From Posidonia oceanica (Eukaryota > Streptophyta > Magnoliopsida > Alismatales > Posidoniaceae): a stretch of 64,000 nucleotides of DNA. Of this stretch, positions 19,051 through 29,500 are shown piece after piece (positions within the stretch are counted from its first letter, which is position 1; each line of letters begins with the position of its first letter). The notes below the pieces were generated by a model that searched no databases, was not told the DNA's origin, and saw nothing but the letters and a program-made list of their open reading frames with translations. Made by a program: the position numbers and the translations under genes. The stretch is taken from positions 10,651,001-10,715,000 of the forward strand of contig JAZBRS010000059.1 in NCBI GenBank assembly GCA_037176725.1, written 5' to 3'.

Positions 19051-20888
19051 GGCCCTCGATAGGTTGCACTAGCATTCTTCAAGCCGAACGGCATGACTTG
19101 GTAGCAGAAGACTCCCCAAGGGGTGATGAATGAAGTCTTTTCCATGTCTTCTTCTGCCATCTTGATCTGATTGTATCCAGAGAAGCCGTCCATGAAGGAG
19201 AGCATTTTGTGGCCCGCTGTATTGTCGACTAGGACGTCAATGTGGGGCAATGGAAAGTCGTCCTTGGGACTCGCCTTGTTCAGGTCCCTGTAGTCGATGC
19301 AGATTCGGATTCGGCCATCCTTCTTGGGCACAGGTACAATGTTTGCCAGCCATTCAGGATAAAGAACGACCTTCAGAAAGTTGACCCTGAGCTGCTTCAT
19401 TATCTCTTCTTTGATCATGAGTAGCCACTGCGGTCGCCATCTTCTTAGTTTCTGCTTTACTGGCTTGGCATCTGGATTTAATGGCAGATTGTGCACCACT
19501 ATCTCTATGTCAAGGCCAACCATATCTTCATAACTCCAGGCGAAGACATCCGCATATTCTTTCAGGAATGCGATGAATTCAGCTCGAGCCTGGGCGGATA
19601 GCTGGGCACTGATGCAAACTTCTCTGACTTCCTCAGCTGTGCCAATGTTGACAACCTCCGTTTCTTCTTCAACATGGAGGTTGGGGCCTTCTGGGTCGTC
19701 GTCATAGGGCCGGAACTCGGGCAAAGGTTCGTCAGTCTCATCCATTCCCGTATCATCCTCTTCTCCATAAGCAACAAGTTCTGAGAGGATCTCTTTCTCG
19801 AAAGAAGGACTTGTGATGTCGAAAGAGTGCATGTGTTCCGCTGCTTGGCCCTGGTGACGCTTCAAGATGGTTACGCTCACTCGAGTATTCTTGTAGCCTC
19901 GGTGCGCGACCCCCGTCCCAGCAACTCCTTCTGCTGTTTGCTCTGGCCTGACTGGCTTTGCTGAGTGCTCTGCTGATTCTGCCGAGGGCTCAACTGACTC
20001 TGCTGCTGATACTGCTGACTGCTCTGCTGACTGTGCTGCTGAGGCTGCTGAGGCATTCTGCTCTGCTGTTGATACTGCTGACTGCTCTGCCGACTGTGCT
20101 GCTGAGGCTGCTAAGGCATTCTGCTCTGCTGCTGCTGCATCTACTGCTGATGCTCCCCCCTCTGGGTCTTCTAGTGTGCTCGTGGAGGATATGCCGGACT
20201 GGCGGCTGATCTGGTCACTGCCGCTCGATGCATTGCTCAGGTGAGGCATGGGTTGCACAAACCACCTAGACCTGCCTTCTGGTTGAAGAGTGATGAGCTC
20301 ATCTGGTCTAGGGGAGTCCGGCGCTGCTGAGTCTTCTAGGACCATGATAGAGGTATGGTCCTCTCGCAGAGGAGGGTCCGTGACCACGGCTTTCCCTTTC
20401 CTTTCTGCAGCCTGATGATCTGCCAGGTCTTCTGCTATTGACTTGAGTTGTTCTTGATAAAGCAACTCTAAGTCGGACATCCAGGAATCGACCTGGGCTT
20501 CTATCGCCATTCCTTCTTCTTCGTCCGAGGGGGAGTCGACGTAGTAGGCACCGGGGGCCTGCGGCACTAGCCCGGCTGCAAGACGGATTGCTGCCCTTGG
20601 AGTCTGCATGATCTGGTTCACAGGCGCGTCCGCTGATGGCAGTTCAGATGTAGAAGGCCTAAATAGACAGGCCAGCGGTGCTACTGATGAATAAGCTTCC
20701 AGGGTCACTGCTGGAGAATAAGCAGGGGTGCTCTTTGGAGGGCTCAAGGGCCCGGAGAATGTAGTGCTCAGTTGGCCTTTTGTGTCGGGCCGTGACTGAG
20801 GGAGCGCAGCCTCTGACGCCATGGGGTCTTGCCATGAGAGCTGCTGCAGGTTGTCAGGAGAATGCGGAGTGGACTGCGCCAGCTGCAT
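19051..20888 (-). pseudogene. Element A protease-RT linker and RT N-terminal part
   Basis: The C-terminal half (19055-19555) is RT fingers and palm: ADVFAWSYEDM, KLRRWRP, VPKKDGRIRICIDYRDLNKA and FSGYNQI, then KNASATY before the frameshift. Upstream lies a 440-residue acidic, Ala/Glu/Ser-rich linker. It includes MSDLELLYQEQLKSIAEDLA (possible coiled coil) and a 63-bp coding repeat (about 19960-20150; residues AEQNA-AASAAQSAEQSAVS). Ogre elements have an intron between protease and RT in this position; I see no compelling splice pair here. The start shown is the ATG after a TGA at 20889-20891, not a natural start. Confidence 0.8.
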
Positions 20889-23117
20889 TCATGAAGATGA
20901 TGCTGAGGGAGCGGGCTGGGCCACGCTGCTGACTGAGTTGATGGACTACCCCTCCAGAGATGGGGGCAGTGGCACTGATGTGTCTGTGACCGCTGGTAGC
21001 ACGCTTGGTTCTGCTAAGAGGAGTGTCTCTGACTCCTGCACTGCTGCTGACTGTTCTTGGAGAACTGTTGTGGCTGCAAAAGGATGAGAACTTGCATCTG
21101 CCACAGGGCCTGCTGAGCTGCCTGCTGTTTCCGCCAGAGGGAGAGCTGAATAAATTGACTGTGGGGCCTCTGCTCTGACCACTGTTTCTGCTGAGTTGAT
21201 TGGGACTGCCTCTGTTGCATCAGACTGCTCCTCATCCGAGTAGTAGTCCTCAATACACACCCAATCCTCTGCCGGCGCTGTGGCTTGGTAATCGGTTGAT
21301 CCCAGAATTCCTGCACTGGTAAAGTTAGTGAGGTCTCTGGGAATGGCTAGTGCATGGGCTTTGAGCTGGAAGCAGTGATCTTCGTTGGGCTTGGGTTCGT
21401 AGCCGAGGCCTTCAGATTTCCTTCGCTCCACTGCTACGATCGGCTCCGCGATTCCCTGGCCGTGACGCCCGAGCGGCGTACCCTTTATGTAACCCCACCT
21501 GTGACATACATTCTCGACCATTCGAAAGGGGTTGCTGTGAACGGTCAAGGAGTTGACACGTTCAAGATCAGGAACGAAGTTAACCGGCTCGCACCGATTA
21601 ACGCGATATAGGGCTTCAGAAGTCTCGGGGTCAAACGAGATAGATTGTGAAGACACGGGGGAGACTGCTTCGATCCGCTCCTTCTCAAAGTTCTCCGCCA
21701 TGACGACAATGACATCGTCGCCGCGACGGTACTTTATCATTCGATGGAGGGTCGAAGGAAGGACCTGATGCTTGTGGAGCCAAGGGCGCCCAAGCAGAAG
21801 ATTGAAGTTAGGCTTCAAGTCGACGACATAGAATTCTACGTCGAAGACGACCGGACCGATAGCCAGAGGGATAATCAGAATCCCTAGAGCGTCATGGTGA
21901 GTGTTGTCAAAAGCAGTCATTTCCTTCACGGCTGGCGTGATATCCTCGGCTTTGAATCCGAGCTTGGTTGCTGTACGCAAGGGGCAGACATTAAGGCCTG
22001 ACTCGTTATCAACCAGCGTTAGGGGAATGCGGAAGCTTTTGAACTGCACCGTGACGAATAGGGGCTGGTTGTGATTAATCCCCGCCGGAGGCAGCTCATC
22101 ACTCGTGAAAGAGATGACCTGGGGCTCCGCGATTAACCCAACCATGCTCTCCAAGGCAGAAGGCTCAATGGACTGGGACACACGAGCAGCCTGGAACACG
22201 CGAAGAAAAGCCTCGCGGTGCTCGGCAGAAATGTGGATCAAATCCCAGATGGAGATGTCGGCTTTAACCCTCTTAAGCTGGGAGGTTAGGTCTGCTTTAG
22301 GTTGGCTCTTTTGGGCAAGGGGAGGGGTAGTTCTAGCAGGTTCTAAGGGGGTAGTGGCAGGAAGCTGGGTTACTACAGGTTGGCTAGGGATTTGGCTAAC
22401 TATAGGCTGGCTCGGGGTTGGATCTGCTAAGGGTTGGCCTGAGGGTGGGGGTATAACAGGTCCAGGGTGAGTTGGCCTCGTTGCCGGCACCGGGGGCCTG
22501 TAAACCCTCCCCGATCGCGTTACTTCCGCACACATTTCTGTGGCGTAGCTGTAAGGGATGCGATGGGTGTCTAGGGTCAAATCAATGACGACTGGAGCAT
22601 GTGCTGCGAGCACAGGAGGGGTTACAGGGGGACCTACAGGATGTTGAGGTCTATCTAGTGGGTATGGTTGTTTGGGTGGAAAGGCTGGGGTAGGTTGAGG
22701 TCTGCCTAGAAGGTGTAGCTGAGGTTGCCCTAAAAGGTGAATGGGAGAACTAGGCTGGGCTCTAGCCAAAAGGTGTACAGGAGATTGAGCCTGAGGGAGC
22801 ACTGTGGGAGGCGCGAGAGGGCGCTCCGGCCTGGCACGCGGTCGGATCAAATGGATTCCCGACTCGGAGCCGGCAACTGCCGCAAGATAGAGACTGCCTG
22901 GGAAAGGCTCAGAGATGTCAGAGATAAGATCGGAAGGGTCTACTACAAAAGTAGCGGGCCCAGAAGGAAAGACAGAGTGGACGCCTGAGGTTCCCGCCCC
23001 TCCCGGATAAGAGTGCTCCGGTAAAGGTTGGCGGACGATGCCAGGATGCGGGGGAACAGCTGGAGATGCAGATGCAAGAGTGCGTGCTTGAGTGGATGCC
23101 TCGTGCGTGTCGATCAC
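20889..23117 (-). pseudogene. Element A gag C-terminal tail, aspartic protease and G-patch-like segment
   Basis: In order on the minus strand: Pro/Gln/Leu-rich gag tail with HLLGQPQLHLLGRPQ-type short repeats (about 22650-22800); aspartic protease (about 21740-22065), FRIPLTLVDNESGLNVCPL to LLLGRPWLHKHQ; then a G-patch-like stretch (about 21395-21515), GTPLGRHGQGI...GLGYEP. In C the protease active site reads DNGSG; here the Gly is Glu (GAG at 22002-22004), which should abolish proteolysis. The frame ends at a TAG at 20946-20948 where C has CAG. The protease would cut the Gag-Pol polyprotein during particle maturation. Confidence 0.85.
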
Positions 23118-23941
23118 AATCGTTCCCGATTCGATCAGGTCCTGAATCGCGTTCCGCAGGGAGAAGCAATTGTCCGTCGAATGCCCGACGCTTCGATGGA
23201 AATTGCAGAAGAGGTCGGCCTAAACCAATACGGCAGAGGGCTTGGCGGCGGACGAACCTCCGGGAACTTCAGGAGCGATGCCACCTTCGGCAAGATGACC
23301 GTGAGTGGTTCCACCAGTGGGGTGAAATTCCTCCTCTCAGTGGGTGGTCTTCTTTGCCTTGGGTGTGAGCCTTGCTGGACCGGTGCGGCAGGATAGACCG
23401 GTCTAGCGGTGGTAGTGATGTGCGGTGTGTGCGGGTTCCTAGGTGCAGGAGCGTACACTATCTGAGCTGGGGCAGGCCGGGACGGCAAGCGAACAGGCAC
23501 AGCAGGAGAATCGACGAATGCAACAGCGGGTTTCGGCGAATCCTTCCTCTTCGGGCGGTTGTTGCTGCTGCCGCTGTTGTTGTTGTTGGAGGCGCTGCTG
23601 TTGGCACTGTTGCTGCTTATCACTGCCTGCTTAGCGAACGCAGAGAGAGCCGGGAAGTTGCCACTCCGCAAAGAACTCTCCACGCGCGCTCCAGCTCTGA
23701 TGAGTGCCGCAAAAGTAGTGACTGGCTGAATGCTAAGCAGAGCTCCGAGAGACGGCTGCGCTCCTTTGATAATGATCTCGATAGATTCCTCGTCAGAGGG
23801 TCTATCTCGAACCTGAGAGGCAAGGGCGCGCCAGCGGCCGACGTACTCCCCAAATGGCTCGCCAGAGTTCTGCTTGATGGCGATCAAGTCCGCTCTCTTT
23901 GGGACAAGATCGAGGTTGAAGGAGTACTGCTCCAGGAACGC
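23118..23941 (-). pseudogene. Element A gag, C-terminal part with zinc-knuckle-like motif
   Basis: Continues gag: GEPFGEYVGRWRALASQVRD, then an Asn/Ser-rich run (SNSANSSASNNNNSGSSNN) and a Pro-rich region. The C-x2-FH...GH-x-T-x4-C knuckle that Tat gags carry follows PYWFR but is out of frame here. Relative to C, one base is missing at about 23213. The DNA for the knuckle, including the first Cys, is still present. B has it in frame (34668-34705). The knuckle would bind element RNA during packaging. Confidence 0.82.
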
Positions 23942-24817
23942 CTAACTGAGGTCATTCCAAGTCTTGATGGCTGACATATCGAGTGATGTGAACCACTTGA
24001 GTGCCGGCCCGGTCAAACTCTTCTGGAACAAGCGGATCAGCAACCTCTCGTCAGCCTGAAGCTGAGCGAGATCACCGCAATACGCCTTCAAGTGTGCTAC
24101 GGGGCAACCCCTACCGTTATACTTTTCGAAGTCCGGGATCTTGAACTTCGGAGGGAGTACCGCCTTTGGAAAGCAGCAGAGGTCCCGAAATTGGTAGGTC
24201 TGGTGCTCAGTACCCTGCACTAGTCGTAGAGCCTTCTCCAAGACGTCCATCCGGTTATTGATGGGGTCTGGAATTGCTGCTGTAGGAGAGGGATCAGCAG
24301 GGGTAGCGAGCACATACGCCGAATGGGTCGCCCCTAAGTGCTCCTCCGGATCTACCACAGCGTCGCCTGGTGGAGCAACGGGATGGCCGGCGTATCCGTG
24401 CTGGGGGACAGTGTATGCAGGAGTGTATGCAGGATGCTGGACCTGGTGAGGAGGAGAAGAATAAATACCATGCTGTGTTGGGATAGGGGGTGGATGACAG
24501 AGCGCCAGTTGCTGTACAGGCGGGGTGCCAGACAGCGAGCCAACGAGGTACTGGGCTCCAGCCGATCCAAAGGATTGACCACCAGAAGGAAGTGGAGCAT
24601 GCTGTGCCAAGTGTTGTGCAGGAGGCGGTAGACGGGCCCCCATCGTCGGAACCGTGAGCAGTTGCGACGATGGTCGAGGCGGAGGTGCAGAGGTTGATGC
24701 ATGAAATGCAGGAACTGGCCTCAGAGGAACCTCAGGAACGACGGGAATAGGAGGAGGACGAACTGATAGAGCCATGCCCTGCAGTCTCTGGGCAAGCTCC
24801 ATCAGGTGCTGGTACTA
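23942..24817 (-). pseudogene. Element A gag, capsid-like core
   Basis: MELAQRLQGMALSVRP, then Pro/Gln/Ala-rich sequence, then the Retrotrans_gag-type core: RMDVLEKALRLVQG, KFKIPDFEKYNGRGCP, HLKAYCGDLAQLQADERLL, FQKSLTGPALKWFTSL and KTWNDLS. TAG stops close it on both sides (24815-24817 and 23942-23944), where C reads CAG (Gln). This is the self-assembling particle protein. The homologous segment of B is uninterrupted. Confidence 0.88.
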
Positions 24818-25216
24818 TGCCTCGGGCGTCTCGCCAGTGGGGATGCTGAAGTGCAGTGCCGGCGAAGGCTGAGAAACAAGTGGCACGAACACAGACTGTC
24901 CGGGAGGGAAGGATTCTACAGAAAAGGTCGCAGCAGCGGTGGAAGGGATGTCGAAAGCGACGTATCCCTGGGACGGAGGGGGCAGTGGCGTCTCCGAAAT
25001 GTGAGTAATGGTCGTCAAGATAGACTCGGCGACCGGATCTGGAGGAAGGGAGGCTTGCCACTATCCCGGGGTGTACTGAGAACCTAGAGACGTCAGAGGA
25101 GGAAACCCTGGCGTCGGAGGGGGAACAAGGGGGACAGAAAGAGCAACCGGAGGGGCCGAAACGGAAACACCCTCCGTGACAGGAGTAAAAGAAGGCTCAC
25201 TAATGTACTGGGCCAT
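24818..25216 (-). pseudogene. Element A gag N-terminal part
   Basis: The ATG at 25214-25216 (MAQYISEPSFTPVTEG) is the best start, because C (45441) and B (36628-36630) have ATG-GCC at the same point. An in-frame extension upstream to about 25384 lacks an ATG. The sequence is Pro/Val/Ala-rich with no known domain. A TAG at 25061-25063 (CAG in C) interrupts it after about 50 codons. Confidence 0.8.
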
Positions 25217-26523
25217 CGCTGACCTAGAGCGTGTGAGAACAGGGTTGCGACGAGTGTTCAAGAGGTGTCTCCTAAGAGGAGCTATCGTCGCAAGTGCGAA
25301 TAGCTCGGAAGGGGAATGGTCGCGAACTAAGTCGCAAAAGGGCGTCAACGAGGGTCGATACTCGAGCTCTGGCAAAGGGAAACTCGCTTACCGATCACGC
25401 TGACACAACAGAGGAAAACCAGGGTTAGAAACTAAAAGATGAATGCAAATGAGTTAGTTAAGTGGCATGAATGATGTGCATGCTTTCTAGTATGCCTCCC
25501 TTACCTAACTAGTGTTTCCTAGCAAGGCTGTCTACTCCAGGTATCCCTGGATGTACGGGTCACCGACTCAGGTCAGAAAAAGTAGGTCCCCTGTCTAACT
25601 CCCGGCCCAAAGCTCAGGTAATGACAGGGTGGTGCGTTGGTGGCCTCTACCCCGCCAAAGCGTGGGTGGTACCCTCTACTAACACCGACACGACCCCCGG
25701 ACAAGGAGGGGACGGACCGACCAACTTATGCCACGCCCAAAGCAGTGGAATAAGAGGCCGGAACTGTCCTTCACAGACTAGTAGGTGGACTCAGAGGAGA
25801 AGAATGCATGCCCTATATGATGCTTATGCAAAATGATTAGAGTTTTTTATCTTTCACATTTTATTAACCAGAGGGAGTGAAGGATTGTTTGTAGTCTCTA
25901 GTTGCCCCTAGAAGTTCTTTTTACTTGCATTTTTTAGTTAACCATGGGGGAAGCAGACAAGTCTCTACTATCCTAAGCATGGCAAGTGCAAAAGGGAAGA
26001 AAATCAGTCAAGCATGGCAGGCAAACAATCATACAACACAACAAAAGGCAAGTGCATGGCATGTGCGAGTGTTTGTGAATATGATGGTGAAAAAGAAACA
26101 TTCATCAAGTCAAAAGGCATGTATGTGCGTGCGTAGTGGCATAGCAAAGGTGTAAAAGAAGCATTCAACATTCAAAAAGCATGTATTTTAGCCAAACAAA
26201 GTATGTAGACATGCAATGTGCGATAATTAAAGCAGTAATAAGCAAGTAAGGCAGGGAAAATAAAGGCAAGTAAGCTGTAAAGGAAGTAAGAGCATAAGCG
26301 AGACAATAAGTAAATAAACAAGCAGAGAAGCAAAGCCAAGAGAAAAGGGAGCGCAAATCGAGGCGAAAGAGGTGCAAAACCTAAGCAAAGTAGCCACAAA
26401 GCGACTTTCTAGGAGTTTGCACAGAAAAGCGAGCAAAACAGGCAAAGAAGGCACACAAGACAGGCAAAACTGCAAAACAAGCGAGCGGAAAAGCCGGGAA
26501 CGAAAGCCGAAGTCTAGTCTATT
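25217..26523 (-). other. Element A leader (5' untranslated region)
   Basis: Homologous along its length to the leaders of B (36631-37893) and C (44094-45440). A conserved part at 25505-25800 matches B 36900-37150 and C 44880-45120. Another (about 26030-26130) has the GCATGTGCGAGTGTTTGTG-type sequence. A conserved donor-like GATCGGTAAGCGAG lies at 25384-25397 (C: 45261-45274). Many short upstream ATGs are present and no coding frame is shared. Long leaders are usual in Tat/Ogre elements; packaging or splicing signals are likely but not pinpointed. Confidence 0.65.
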
Positions 26524-26540
26524 CCCCAGCAGAGTCGCCA
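26524..26540 (-). promoter_or_regulatory. Primer-binding site of element A, tRNA-Arg type
   Basis: Sense strand TGGCGACTCTGCTGGGG follows the LTR end (…GCTACA) after one spacer base. The same site follows B's LTR (37894-37910), and C has TGGCGACTCCACTGGGG (44077-44093). From memory this is the tRNA-Arg complement used by Ogre/Tat elements. It fixes the LTR end and the element's orientation. Confidence 0.85.
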
Positions 26541-26541
26541 C

Positions 26542-29500
26542 TGTAGCGATCCCGATCGGAATCAGGCTCGCTATCTAGCGGCGATTGGATCTGAGGAAGG
26601 GGCTCGACTCGAAAACACTTAAAATCGAGGAGAAAGAGGAAAGATAAGACAAATCAGAGTCGCCACCATGTCTATTAACGGGAGACAAGGAAAACCAGGG
26701 GAAATGCGTGAATTAACACGCAAAACCAAGCAAGAAATGCAAAGCAAAGCAATGCAAAGGAAAACAAATGCAAACAAATGCAAATGAGATGACTCTAGCC
26801 TAGGATAAGGGCAGTACGGTCATTGCGGGCCAGAAGACAGGGCAAGGACTCCTGTTACGCGCGGGGAAGGTGTTAGGCACCCCCGACACGCCCGAGAATC
26901 GGTCTTTCTAGGCTTACGCTCGCATACGCAGGAAAATGCAGGATTGAATGCCTATGTGCCTATAAATGCCTAAATGAATGCTCAAGGTGTGCTCTAAGTG
27001 GGGAAGGAACAAAGCAAGGAAGTAAACGTGCTCTCTAAATGCTCAGCTACGCTGTCTGTGTTCCGAACCAGGCGAAACCTAGCTCGTGAGAACTCCAGGC
27101 AGTAAGCATCACAGCCCTATATGCAAATGCAGGCGAGAAAGCAAAATGACGAGGAAACCATGCAATGCAGTCGGCATGCAAGGGAAAACGGCTTAAAACA
27201 CGCAAAACTAGACGAGAAAAGAGTAAGGCATGTAGAATAGAGCAAAAGAACAAAATCGGCACGCAAAACAAACGAGAAAGCAAGGCAGCGCGCAAAACAA
27301 GGCAAGAAAACAGAAGGGCACGCAAAACGGTGCCAAAACGAGAGCAGGCACGCGAAACGGTGCCAAAACAGCGAAGCAAAAACCTCGGAAAAACCATGCG
27401 AATGCAAGAATGCAAAAAAAGATTAGAAGAGGCCAAAGGGGAGGCAAAACAACGTGTGTGTAAGAACAGACGTCGTTTAGGACCACTCAGAGTAGGTGTG
27501 AAGACCTACAAAGGGGAGAGGGGGCAAACGGAGGGATTACCACCTCTTTGCGACTGTTTCCCGCTGAACCGTTCCACGGTGTGTCTCGCACGCTGCCCAA
27601 AGCTCGCAATGCGATCGGATCGTGGAAAAGGGGGAAGAAAGTCACATTAAGTGATAAATCCAGGGAAAACACAACACAAAACACTCAGGAATACGCGAAA
27701 CGGGGATTGGAAGATACAAGCAGAAAGGGGAGGCCCTATTCTACATGCGCAAAGAGATAGAAAGCGAAAACAAGGAAAACTGTGCAAATGGCATGCAAAT
27801 GAATGCAATGCGGGGGTTCAGGAGGACATACCTGGAAATCTGGGAGCCTGATCTGAGATCTGTATGGTCCATGCTGAAGAGCGCTTTGCTGCGGTCGCCT
27901 GGGCAGCTTACTTGAGAAGATCCAACGGCCGAATTGGAAGATATCGCAGCTTCAAGGCAGAAGGGCCAGAACAGGGGAGAAGAACAGATCTAGGTGTTCA
28001 GGAGGTCCTAGGGGTGTGCAAAAAGGTCCTCCCAGGTGAAGGGGAGCTAAAAGTGCTTGGTGTGTGCAAGAAGATGCTAAAATGCAAGACTAGATGGATG
28101 CAGAGTGCGTGCAAAAGTAAGAAAAAGCAAAGAGAAGAAACTGGGAAAAGCCAGGATTTCAGAAAGCATTTTGAAAAAGAAAAAGGCTAAAAAATGCAAA
28201 TTTTCCAGAGAACAGGGGTCCACAAGAAAGGATTTCGAAAACAGGAGAGGACTGGGGTCTATTTTGCAAAAAACTAGGCTCAGAAAGCTGTTTTGAAAAG
28301 GGGGTATGCTTTGAAAGAGGTTTTTGAAAGCAGAAAGGGATCAGAAAGCAATTTTAAGAAAATTGGGGTCTAAAATGCAAATTTTCCAGAAAACAGGGTT
28401 CTAGGGAGTCTGAGAATACTGGTGGAGGGTCTGCATGCAATTTGGTAAGCATAGGAGCTAGGATGCAAGTTAGGGGCAAAATGGTCTTTTTACATGGTTT
28501 TTGGAAGATGCAAGGACCTATGTGTGATTTTTAAATCATGCAGCGGTCAAAAATGCAATTTTATATGGAAAACATGCTCTGAAAAATAAGGGACAGGACT
28601 ACAGTGCAATTTTTAAAAAGAACAGGGTCAAAAAATGCAATGCAATAAGCTAAAAATGCATGCAAGAGCCACTGTCCATTTAAAATGGACCTAAGTGCAA
28701 ATATGAAAAATCAGAGGGAAGAAAATACAATGCAGTATGCAAAATAAGAAAATAAAAGCTAAGTTCCTACAGTGCATGGACCTATATGCAAAATCAGAAA
28801 CATGCATGGACCTAGAATGCAATGCAGTATGGTAAAATGCAAGCAAATAAATGAACTGATCTACTACAGGACCTATGTGCAAAAATTGAAAACAGAGGGA
28901 CTAAACTGCAAAATTAAATAACAGCACAGCACAGTAAATGGACCAAATTGCAAATACTGAAAACCATAAACAGATCATGCAATTTAATATGATTTTGATT
29001 CAAAAATGCAGCAGATTAAATGAAATAAGGACTAGAATGTAAAATGACAGAAACTTAAACCAAATATGCAATATTTACCTAAAACTTTAGCTAGGACAAA
29101 ATAAATGCACAGTAAAAGCCGGCAGCCATGGCACTGTAGCAGCAAGCTGCCAGCGCCCATGAATGCCGGCACAGGGGGCTTGGAGACGCGCGGGAGGGCG
29201 GAGGTGCTGCTTCTGGGGCTGACGGAGGTAGGGCGACAATCGGCGAGGGGCGACGATGCCTGGGACGCGCCGGAATGCTCGCCGGAGGTCTGCAGGACTT
29301 CTAGAACTCGGTCCGGCCGCTTGACGCAGCGGAGCTGCGTTCTGAAGACCGGAGGAGTCTCCTGCCGTCTGTGCGGAGCTCCGGGGATCACGGGGGTCGC
29401 GTTCTGCTGGCCGAATCGTCGCGAAGACCGGAGAACGTCGCCGGGGAAGACGACCGGACCGACGAGTCGAAACGGAATAGGGGGCCAGAAAACCTATTCT

